Shown here: positions 39,193 to 49,508 of the stretch, one piece after another
Numbering within the stretch: the first letter of the stretch is position 1
Layout of the letters: each line of letters starts with the position of its first letter
From: Micropterus salmoides
Lineage: Eukaryota > Chordata > Actinopteri > Centrarchiformes > Centrarchidae
NCBI RefSeq assembly: GCF_014851395.1
Contig: NW_024040817.1
Coordinates: 22,068,269 to 22,132,268 of the forward strand
Direction: 5' to 3'
Length of the DNA stretch: 64,000 bases
The notes under the pieces: model-generated
What the model was told of the DNA's origin: nothing
Seen by the model: only the letters and a program-made list of their open reading frames with translations
The model's database searches: none
Translations under genes and position numbers: made by a program

Positions 39193-42100
39193 CTACCACC
39201 ACTTCTCAAAGAGGATTCTGTCTTTAGGGAGACCAAAGTCCATGAGGGTTTTGGAAATTGCTTCGATCATTGGCGGGGGCCGCACAGGAAACACAAAGTC
39301 CTTTGCAGGTCCACATGAGCACGCAACTCATCCTCTGTGATTCTCCCGCCTGGGGAAACACAAAGGGAAGTCAATTAATCAAGACCCAGTGCTGCGGCAC
39401 CAATTCCCTCCGAGTCGCCCATGTGGAGCTTTGATAGTGTCTGTTCTACATGATGACAGAGATAAATCAACAAAGACAGACTATTGTAGAATGTGACAGT
39501 CACTAAATCATCCCTGCTAAACAATACACGTGTGTAGCAATGTGTGTGTGTGCAGAGATTACTTACACTTGAGAAATGGCTGGAGGTGTGGGTCAACATC
39601 TGTACACTGTTGCGTGACGTGGAAGTCACAGGAGAACTTGTCAGGGAAATCCCGACACGCCTCAATGATGGAGCTCTGGGAACACAGAGGGTAGATAAGA
39701 CATTTGTAACAGAGTTCCTCTTTACACACTGCAACACACCCACCACCATATTGTTGACAAACACATGGGCAGTAAAATCAGCAAGTTGACTAATATTATA
39801 TATAATACTACAAGGACACACCTTAAAGAGCAGCTCCTGTGTGTTCTTGGCGCTGTAGCAGAGGTGGACAGAGCCTATGTTGTAGTCCCGACCACCAGAG
39901 GCACAGTTCAGACGCAGCAGATCTGTGGTGTGCAACAGGATAGAGTACAAGGGATTGATCCCTACGCCACCGGCCACCAGCAGCAAATCCACGGACGGGT
40001 CTGAGGGTGACAGGTCAAAGAAGAAGTCCCCACCGACACGCATTGCCACCCGGGCGCCGACTGTACACTGAGGGGAAGGAGGGAAGAGAAAGTGATAAAA
40101 ATCAAGACAGAAAATGAAAAAGACAGACTCAGAAAAAGGTAAAAGGAGATAACAGACTGTGTTGAGCTGGCTCCCAATATTTCTCTTTGCTCAGCAGCTG
40201 AAATCCCTTTTTAGATATGAAATATATTCCAAGGAAACTTAGAGCATTGCTTTAACAACATCGAAGCCTCAGGAAATAGTAAAAAGACACTTTTAGATCA
40301 GCATGCATATGCACAACAAACCTATGGTATGGTTGGAAGTGATTTCCCAAGTTGCGCAGAGAAGGTCTTTTGAAGTCAAAAGGAGCAGTGAATATGCTTT
40401 TGTACACATGAGCACACATACACGTAATGCTCGCACTCTTAATCTGCCATCACGGTCCCCACACTATTCCTGCTCGCAGAGAGGAGTCGGAGCGCAATAT
40501 CAAACACATGGCTCATCAAGCGATCTCAGAGCAGAGCGCTGTAAGTCTCAGAACACATCACGGTGCTTTCTGATACTTATTTACACGCTTTACTCATTTG
40601 CTCAAAGCTATTTATTAAGGCCCATCATCAAACACAGAAGCTGCAAACAAACAGAGTACAAAAATGGAAGGGAAACATTGTTCATATTCACACGACTACT
40701 CGCGCACACTAAAAAGCTACCTTTTGGAGCATGTCCTAGTACAATGTAATGCTCTAAAAATTAATAGATTAGAATATATAAACATATGATGAAGGGAGCA
40801 AAGACTTCAAAGCTTTCAATTGTTACTCCTCCATTTATGTATTCACACAACCTTTATTTACCCTGTGTGCAGGCTTTTTCAGAATGTCTTGCTTGAGTTT
40901 TAGTGTTACTACCACAATTCTACTTCTGAGCAACTACACAGGCAATTTTGAATTTGTCAATTCACGTTAGGTAACAAAAGCCTAAAAGAAAAATATGAAC
41001 AGGGTGTGACGGACCACCGTCACTACAGTTGAGTATGCGCTGTGACTGCCATACCAACGAGCCTGGCTCTTTGACGTTGCGGTCAAGTTGCATGTTTGGT
41101 ACCCTGTAGACCCGGGTTCGAATCTGGGTGAGGTGACTGCTCTTGCCTTTCCGTCACACAGGGGAAGAAATAATAAAATTGTAAGAATGTTCTATTGGGA
41201 TTGTATCACAAACTTTTAATTTCACTTAACTTTTTAGAATACCCAACAGTGTGATTATGTGGCACTGCTGGTTTCCTAACTCTATAACACTGTGATGCTT
41301 TTGTTGCGCTCTCACATTCACACTGTTTCACCATCTATCTCATACATATGCTAACAGTGTAATCTTCCAAAACATTAGACAGATATATAGGGAAAATGAC
41401 TGCCCCACTCACTGTGGTGTGGACCCAGAGCGCTGGGGGTGTTTGGTGTATTTGACAGCCAGTTCAACAATGCCTTCCCTCTGCAGCAAACCCGGACTGG
41501 AGCACATGGAGAAACCTCCCACCTTCTCTACGCCGGGAATGAAGAAATCTACCCTGCACACACAGCCACAAAAAAAACAAAACAATTAAATCATAACTTA
41601 ATTATTTAATATGTCAACTGATTTATTCTGGATGTTTGAACTTAATTAGATAATTAGTGAAGCTAAAGCTATTAGGAGTTGAAAATTTGTTCCTGTTCTT
41701 CACTCTGACGTGACAATGCTAAGTCTAACCATGGATGTATTGTTGCGTGGTGCCCTTTGACCTCAGTGAAGGGGGCAGAACTGTTCTTGAAACCAAGTAG
41801 AACAAAACCACACCAGATGGAAAGTTGCCTGCTAGTTAGTTTAAACAATGTGTAGCATCCCGGTCTTACACACAACATGGTCGGGTCTGTCCATCAACAT
41901 ACAAGGCACAGTACCCCCAGAGGAAAACAGCAATGCTAAACAGTTGGGCTAATGTTCCACCAACACAATGACCCACTGTTGCACTAGAGAGAGACACTGA
42001 CTCCACAACCCTCAGAGGCATCATAAATATGGATCTGCTATGAAGACACATATGTTCCACCCACCTCATCCTCGTCCTCCTCCTCTCCCACCTGGAGATG

Positions 42101-43608
42101 AACAACTAAACAGTCCTTTTTCTAAAAAAAACAACAACACTGAAACTCAAGGATTTCCATTCATTACCAGACACCGCAGGGAAACTGGCTGCCGGTTTTA
42201 CATCTCACCACCGCCCACCTACAGTATGGTCTCAGTTACATATACTGCATGTGCAGGGTACACTAATTAGCGTTGGCAACGCAGACTGACAGACACAGAA
42301 AAAATATCTGCCTTCATCGAAGAAGTACTTAACTTGCTATTATGATTATATGAGAGTCACCGGAAGTTAGCTTAAAACCTAAAACATTTCCCAGTATTCT
42401 GGATCGTCAAAAACAAGGCAGTGTTCAAGAGCCTTTCAAGTCAAAACTGCACATGCAACTCAGTGCATTCAGCAGTTACCTACACAAATCTAAGAAAAAA
42501 ATTTGCTTATCAAGTCCCCAACTATTTAGTTTAACCTGACAAAAATCTCTCTTTGATCCTTCCATCAGCAGATCTGACACATTTCTTGACAATTTTCTTC
42601 TTATCAACAATAATTTGAGCTGGCTCACATGTTGACTGGGATGTAGGATTTTTAACTCCTGTGAACTGTAAAAGTTTAGTGGGAAAAGAAAACCACCAGG
42701 CCATATCAAGCACAATGCCACCACCTTGTGGTTACTATGAGCACTGCAGGCACTGTGAAAGGACTCCAGGGGGAAGTTACAGACTGCACGACTAACTTTT
42801 CCCACTCATGATGCAGTACCTCAGGTGGCACAACACAATGTGACAGTGTTCCTTCATCTGACAACAAGTTAATGCTAGTGTCTACTCACCACTGTCCCGC
42901 TTTGAAGGTGAAGTCTGGATGGACAGCAATTCTCAAACGTTTCACCATCTCCGACTCATTTATAATGCCACATACTTTAGCTGGATACAGAACCTGTTGT
43001 TAGCCGGTCAAGCACAAAATACACACATTCACAGGAAGAGAGCAGAGTTTATGAGTGTGTTAATAATCTTTGGATGGACTGTCAGTAAATTACACTGTTA
43101 GTAAGAGGCACAGGTAATGAATACATTACATATTGATGTATTCAAATACAAAATATCAACTTACATTTTGTCTGGAGTTGTTCGCTGTTCTCTGTAGATG
43201 GTCCATTTGCCTTCTGGAGGACATATTTCTTCTTCTAAAAAAAAGAGGTAGTTGCTGTTCACTTGTCTTGTGGGAAATATTCTTTATGCATTGAGTGAAG
43301 AGCTACAAAGCAGCATGGCATGTGGACTTTGGCCTCATGGCTAGCAAGCAAAAACAAACTTAAAGGGCTAGTTCGCCTAAATCTGGTTTTCGTGATTTGG
43401 GTGAAGCATATCTTTAAGTTAAAAAATCACAATTTAATTATAGTTTCCTTGGTGTCAGTCTTTACAGTGTCCCAGGAGTGAGCAGCCAGGTACATTTCAA
43501 TGAAACTCACCTTGTGAAGGAGCTGGGGCCCAGAATCCGGCAGCAGAGGAGACCGGCAGGTTTGCAGAAGCTTCGGGCAGCTGATGACAAGAAACAGGGG
43601 ACGCTCAT
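39193..43608 (-). CDS. oxnad1: Oxidoreductase NAD-binding domain protein 1, with two frame breaks
   Basis: This is a ferredoxin-reductase-fold flavin/NAD oxidoreductase, likely mitochondrial; its substrate is not established. Exons on the minus strand: 43608-43511, 43234-43165, 42993-42890, 41553-41413, 40067-39822, 39675-39567 and 39349-39193. The N-terminus MSVPCFLSSAARSFCK is Arg/Ser-rich and fits a targeting peptide. FKAGQWVDFFIPG and VGGFSMCSSP mark the FAD-binding barrel, VAGGVGINPLYSILLH the NAD-binding loop, and CGPPPM plus a terminal FEKWW the C-terminus. As written, one base is missing in the G run at 41435-41439 and one at 39275-39279. Allowing for both, the product is about 308 residues, close to human (312). 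An in-frame upstream ATG at 43680-43678 would add 24 residues; the shorter start looks more like a mitochondrial presequence. Tail-to-tail pairing with rftn1 matches human. Confidence 0.9.
41004..41159. mobile_element. Short tRNA-like element with terminal inverted repeats
   Basis: In an oxnad1 intron, GTGTGACGGA (41004-41013) and its exact reverse complement TCCGTCACAC (41150-41159) bound a 156-base element. Near its 3' side GGGTTCGAATCT (from about 41115) matches the B box of a tRNA promoter. The T-stem has a mismatch and I cannot build a whole cloverleaf, so it is not a working tRNA gene. ACAGG occurs at both edges and may be a target duplication. Either a SINE-like unit or a small MITE. 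Confidence 0.55.
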
Positions 43609-44340
43609 CTCGACCTGGGCGGATTTCCGAAAAGAGCAGAGAACATCTGGCATTAGCTGTGGGAGCCCACCGCTTGTCATTTAACGTTACTTATAAATCA
43701 CATATATCAATATCGGCAGTTAATATATTTATCCCTTTCGCTTTATAAAATCCCCGGTACAGCAGCTGTAAATTCAACAGCTGAGCCCCTCAACAATGCC
43801 GTTTAACTAAAACATCACCCCTCTGGCTGGGATGGCACCGCACGCCAAACTCCGCTTATGTAATAGTCCAGCATACCTTCACATTCACACCAGGAACATG
43901 TCACCAAACGACACTGAAAACATGCCTCAAGACCTCAGTATTAGTGATATTGTTCGCTGCCACCAACCGGAGTGCCCTTCAGTTCACGATCATGAAAGGA
44001 ATAAGAGGCAGCCCGATCCTAAAACGTTACATCCTGATCAAAAAGCGGCTCTGTGTAATATTGTGATTATTTTAAACGGAGTTTGGAATAGCCTCCTCTG
44101 TCATGCGGCTAATAGTTAGCTCTCCAGCTAAAGCTGCTAGCAAGTCAACGCCGGTTTGTTATTTGACACAGACACATAATAGACACATACAAGTGCTGTC
44201 CTCTTCTTCTTACCGAGATAAGATGTTTGTCAAATGGTGTTACTATATAACCTTGGTCATGTTATTTTTATAACACACTACTGAGGTCTTCTGTGATGTT
44301 GTACGGCCGCTTGCGTCTTCTTCTGCGAGAAAAGGACAAT
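43609..44340 (-). promoter_or_regulatory. oxnad1 5' region
   Basis: This segment lies upstream of the oxnad1 start on its strand and should hold the 5' UTR and promoter. It shows modest CpG content near 44300-44330. An ORF at 43832-44119 on the plus strand has no family resemblance and I do not call it. Confidence 0.4.
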
Positions 44341-45300
44341 TCAATTTGTTGCAGTATCGCCCTCTCCTTGTTGGTTGGCTCCTAGCTTCTAGGCATTAGC
44401 CATTGCGATACAGTATACAGTGTAGACTAGATTTTTGACCCAACTAAGTAGGCTACTGTTTGCAAAATACACCAGTTGTACCGTTTTATGGGTTGCAGTA
44501 TGAGGTCTCGCCCCTGGATCAACATAATCATCTTTACCAGACTGTTTTGCTTTATGCAGCAAGAAGAAAAAAAATTAAGTGAAGAATTTCATTTTCAAAT
44601 GATTAAAAATTCATCATTATTTAATTTGCTGTGTATTTGGATTACTGTAAACAGATATTTGTCTATTTATATCCATGCACATGTTGGTAGGCACAATATT
44701 GAACTTTTATTTATGCTGCTCACATTTTGTGCAATTTCATTGCCACCATATCAATAGTATAATAATATAGATTTTTGCTGTATTATATCTTTCTTCACTG
44801 CTTATCATGTTTAGCAAGTGGCATATTTTTTATCATTGAAATGTTTAAATTAGTTCACTTATTTTTTCACAGAATTTGCCCTGCACAGCATGAATTGTTT
44901 ACAATTTGAATGACTTGGATATTAAGAAGGAAGGGTCAAGTGGAGTCATTGTGTGATGATGGAAAATAATAAAGCACTTATTTAAGGACACGTTGAACTA
45001 TGTTGTGTGTTGTGATCCATTATATTTTATTCAATCACAATGATTTTCACATTTTAACCAAAAACCAATGTAGACAGAGATGTCTATATCAGCAGCCTTT
45101 CTGATAATATGCACTGAATGACTACTGCTTTCATTTTCACACATGATGTTATTGGAGTATTTTCCAGCCAAACAGAACTTTGCCTCATACTCGTTTGGTG
45201 AACTCGGTCAACTGTCAAACTATTGACACACTACTCCTCATCTACATACATAAAGTGTCGGGCTTGATTATGAAAAAAAATGTGTGTTTCTCAAATTATA
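44341..45300. other. AT-rich intergenic stretch
   Basis: I see no gene, RNA or clear repeat boundary here. The ORF at 44476-44757 is AT-rich and unsupported. Confidence 0.4.
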
Positions 45301-45373
45301 ATTTTTTGCTTTTGAGTGTAGGTTCCTCTATAAATATACCTGTCAGCTATCAGCGATAGCACGTTCAAACCTG

Positions 45374-45748
45374 GTGTTTGGAATGTTAGTGATGGGGCAA
45401 CTAAGATGTTTTAAAAAACTCCAGGACCTAATGCCATCGCCCCCGTCCTCCATTACAAGAGTGATAGTCCATGTGGGAACAAATGACACAGCTCTTCAGC
45501 AGTCTGAGCTGACAAAATCAGATTTTAACCATCTTTTTAACTTGGCCGCTTCAGTAGACTCCTTGGCCTCCACGACTGGCTCCAGTCCGCCTGCAGGGCT
45601 CAGGGTGTGTGTCGATAACCTTAATATTTTCTGGCAAAGAATGTCTCTTTTTAAGACAGACGGACTTCACCCAAACAAACGGGGCTCAGAAATGTTAGCT
45701 GCTCACATACAGCATGTGGTACGGTCCACACATGACTTACGTGAATGA
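45374..45748 (+). pseudogene. LINE ORF1 remnant with SGNH/esterase-like domain
   Basis: The 124-residue frame contains VIVHVGTNDTALQQSELTK and LFKTDGLHPNKRGSEMLAAH, the block III (GTND) and block V (DGxHPN) regions of the esterase-like domain found in ORF1 of CR1/L2-type non-LTR retrotransposons. The 5' end of the ORF is missing, so this is a truncated copy. A proline-rich tail follows up to the insertion at 46001. Confidence 0.75.
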
Positions 45749-46000
45749 CTAATCATTCATGCAGCACACCTGGACACACCACCGGTCACTGAACAGATCT
45801 CTGCCTCACTGCCACAAACAACTGTCTCCACCTCCTGGCATGTAAAGCCGTCTGCTCCCAGCGCTGTTCCAAAGACTTCTATTCCTGTCATCATCACGCA
45901 TAGACCAGTAAACCGAAATGTGCACATCCCACAAAGAAATAATAGTAATCTTATAAGGATTAGGACAACTGTACCAACTCCAGCACCTAGAACAAACTCA

Positions 46001-46860
46001 CACTGTAACTGATTTTTTGTATTTTGAACAGTATTTTACTGTAATATGTACAGTAATATGTGTGCAGTAAAATACCAGATATATACTTCACAGTATATTA
46101 CTGTAAATAGCAAAGGATTATGGGAAACTATTCTGTCACTACTGTAATTCTTCTCTACTGTAAATGCATTTACAGTAATAAACCTGCCCGCGAAAAAATG
46201 ACCAATGGGAGGGGATATGTTTTTTGTTGTAAGTGGCGGTAAAAGGACAAAGGAGAAAAAAAACAAGTCAACATAAACGTTAGAAGAAAGGTAGAAGATA
46301 AAAAGATAGTGGTTAACATTAACTTAACTGTGTAATGTTATGGTTATAACTTAACGTTTATCTAACATTAAGTTAAGCTTAAAATGTATAAACCTAACGT
46401 TAGCTGGTTATTGAACAATGTACTATTGATTATTTAAATTCATAGCATTATACCAAAAGTTTTAACCGTTTTTGTTTTCATTTAATTTTTAAATATTTCA
46501 ATGTTATAATGTCACGTCAGTTGTGTTCCTTTGCCTCTAACCGTTAGCTAACCTCCAACGGTTAACTGTTAGAACGTCTAACGTTAGAGGCTGGCTGGCT
46601 GACTTGACGGAAGTTTAAGGAGTAACGGTTACGGCTAACGACAACGTTAGCTGTAATGTTAACGTTAGTACAACGTCAACTGGTGAGTAAAATAAACTCC
46701 GTTCAGCTAACGTTACTCATTACTCATACTCGTTAAACATTTTTAAACAGACAGATATAACGTTACGATAAAGAACCCGGTAATGTAACGTTAACGAGAT
46801 ACTTTTCAAAATGCTCCTACTGAATTAGGCCTCCCACGGACAAAGGATCTTTTTACAGTG
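46001..46860. mobile_element. MITE-like element inserted in the LINE
   Basis: The element starts CACTGTAA (46001) and ends TTACAGTG (46860), exact inverted termini of eight bases. It falls precisely between the ORF1 tail and ORF2 of the LINE. Dinucleotide CA flanks both sides as a possible target duplication. The interior is AT-rich with repeated TTTACAGTAATA and AACGTTAGC words and no coding frame. CACTG ends suggest a CACTA/EnSpm-like origin, but this is tentative. Confidence 0.6.
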
Positions 46861-46868
46861 CATTTAAA

Positions 46869-48762
46869 ATGGCTCTCTTCAATGTGAGATCACTGTCAAG
46901 TAAGACTTTTATCTTAAATGATTTTATCTTGTCTGCAAATCTAGATTTTATGTTTTTAACTGAATCATGGTTGCAAATGAATGACTATAGCCAGCTAGCT
47001 GAACTGTGTCAACCGAGGGTCAGTGGTCGTGGTGGTGGGCTAGTGAGCGTGTATAGGAAAAATTTTAAATGTCATCAAGTACGCTGTGATGAATTTAACT
47101 CCTTCGAAGTTCTCTCTCTTAAAGTTGGAGGGCTGCAACCTATCATATTTGTTATAATTTATGGCCCCCCAAAACCGCCTGGAGGATTTTTATCAGAACT
47201 TCCTGAATTTTTATCTAGTCTGGTTTTAAATTATGACAGAATTGTTCTTTGTAGCAATTTTAATATTCATGTTGATGACCCCACCAATGTTAATCCAACT
47301 GACTTTTTAAATATGGCCACTTCTTTTAACTTCAAACAACATGTCAAAGGGCAAACACATAACCGTGGTCCTACACTGGACTTGGTTTTTACCCTGGGTG
47401 TCAGCATTTCCTCTGTGGAATTAGTGGACATGACAATATCTTACCACAGATGTATTGTTGATGTACTCATGCCGCCTCACCAAGCTCTGTGTGTTCTTGC
47501 ATCTTTAATGAACAAAGCGTTTCAAAGTTTTGCACATTCTTTCAGAGCCAAAGCCAACACCTGTCTGATTCCAACACCAACAATCTGGGCGATCACTTCA
47601 ATCATATCTGCTTGTTGTCACTAAATATTACTGCTCCTCTAAAGGTTAGGCATACGTCTAAAGCTAGTAAGCAACCCTAAAAAGGGAATGCAGGAAAGCA
47701 GAGCGCAGATGAAAAAAATCCAGTCTCCAAGTCCATTACCTCAGTCTGAAGGATTAATTAATTAACTACAATAACATGGTTAAGGATGTGAGAATACACT
47801 ATTTTTCTGAACTCATTACTACACATAAACACAATCCCAGGTTTCTGTTTAAGACTGTGATCAGCTGGTAAACCCAACCCCTCCTTGTGCCTCAGCTGGA
47901 AGTAATGATGACTGTGAATTGTTTTTATCTTATTTTACCAATAAGGTGGTGTCAATCAGAGCCTCTATTACCCCCACTGCCTCTTACTCAGAGGTCCCTC
48001 ACCAGCAACAAGAGAGTTTTAACCAGTTTTATCCCATTGACTTGTCTTTGATCTCTGTTTTTAACAGCTCCCTATCTACTGGTTGTGTCCCTGATTATTT
48101 TAAAATGGCTTGCGTGAACCCGCTTTTAAAGAAACCTGGTTTAGATCCCTCCCTCCCACAAAATTTTAGACCAATTTCAAAACTGCCTTTTATTGCAAAG
48201 ATTCTAGAAAGAATTGTGTCCAAACAGCTGCTCACTGTACTGGAAAATAACAAAATATTTGAAAAGTTTCAATCTGGTTTCAGGAAGTACCACAGCACTG
48301 AGACTGCCCTGCTTAAAGTCACCAATGACCTTTTAATGTCTGCTGATGAAGGCATGTGCTCAGTCCTGGTACTCCTGGACCTTAGCGCTGCTTTTGACAC
48401 CATTGATCACAAATCATGTTAGACAGACTGAGGCACTGGGTGGGCATCTCTGGTACTGCCTAGAATGGTTTTCATCCTACCTGTCAAATAGGAAGTTTTA
48501 CGTGTCTATAAACAACTATGTCTCTTCATTCTGTCCAGTTAAATATGGTGTGCCTCAGGGGTTGGTCTTAGGACCCATTTTGTTTTCGTTGTATCTGCTT
48601 CCCCTTGGACATATTATCCATAAACATGTTATTTCTTTTCATATTTATGCTGATGACACACAAATGTACTTGCCCGTCAGATCCACAGATCCTGGAATGC
48701 TGAGTTCACTTAACGGATCCCAGCAGATGGAAAACAAATACTGCCATCTGCTGGTTCCCTAG
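46869..48762 (+). pseudogene. LINE ORF2 remnant (endonuclease and reverse transcriptase)
   Basis: Frames at 46869-47624 (apurinic-type endonuclease region, with ALFNVRSLSS and LTESWL), 47919-48422 (RT fingers and palm) and 48346-48762 (YGVPQG, YADD) are pieces of a single ancestral ORF2, now split by stops and frameshifts. A canonical endonuclease GDFN reads CSNFN here, so a catalytic Asp position has changed. This copy cannot move by itself. Confidence 0.8.
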
Positions 48763-49508
48763 TTAATCACATTAAACCTGTTGCAAAGAACCTTGGTGTC
48801 TGGTTTGATAGTAATAAATAATAAATTAAATTTCGAGCAGCACCACAAAGCTTGTTCAATCATGTTTTTATCAACTTAGAAATATAGCAAAAATTCAATC
48901 TACATTATGTTAACTTTTATCAGGTCGGCTGAGTCAGTGAACTCTTTTAAGTCCCTTCTTAAAATATAATTTTATAGGAGAGCCTTTCCCGATCTTATTT
49001 GACTTTATTTTATCCCTTTTATTTTATTCTATTTTACTTATTTTATATTTATCTTAAACGTGTATTTTGGTCTTTTCAATGTTTTCTTGCTTGTATTGTT
49101 GTCTTTTGGGTATTGTATTGCTGTCTTTGCACTTGTTGAAGCACTTACTTGCTCTACAAATAAAGATTATTATTATTATTGTGGCCTTTAACAACCTTTC
49201 AAGCAGTCAGCTCTGACCAGAATTGACTGTAAGAATAGAAGTGATTGTGAGAATAGAATTCATTGTGATGGAGAATTAGAATGTGCACTTGACTGCATAA
49301 ATTCAAATTTACAGTTTCAGGTTCAATTGGTGTCAGTTCGGCCATTTCACACAAATTCACCTTGAGTACTAACCAACTCTTGATTGTCTATTTTTGTCAG
49401 TTTTCACCTCAGTGTTGACTGCTGCTTTGAGCAAACATTCACTTTTATCCTATTGATAACCAATTTCTTCAAAGGACTGCATAGTTTGCAGATTACTATG
49501 TCAAGATA

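Larger units (their letters stand above)
45370..49182 (+). mobile_element. L2-like LINE, 5'-truncated and interrupted
   Basis: The order is that of an L2/CR1-type non-LTR retrotransposon. An ORF1 esterase remnant (45374-45748) is followed by an ORF2 endonuclease region (46869-47600, starting ALFNVRSLSSKTFILNDF and including LTESWL) and a reverse transcriptase (47919-48762). The tail holds an AATAAAG(ATT)n end at about 49158-49182. RT landmarks are LKKPGLDPSLPQNFRPIS, LDLSAAFDTIDH, YGVPQG and the catalytic YADD at 48646-48657. Stops and frame changes (for example at 48420) and missing sequence after YADD show that the copy is dead. A separate element interrupts it at 46001-46860. L2 is the best guess from sequence resemblance. 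Confidence 0.82.

Noticed and set aside
39375..40049. A continuous 224-residue protein as an independent gene
   Set aside because: It is two oxnad1 exons plus the intron between them read through without a stop. GT-AG sites remove the intron.
40303..40749. 148-residue ORF inside an oxnad1 intron
   Set aside because: Opposite strand to the gene, no recognised domain, irregular composition.
41050..41140. Functional tRNA gene
   Set aside because: The B box is good but the T-stem has a mismatch and acceptor, D and anticodon stems cannot be formed.
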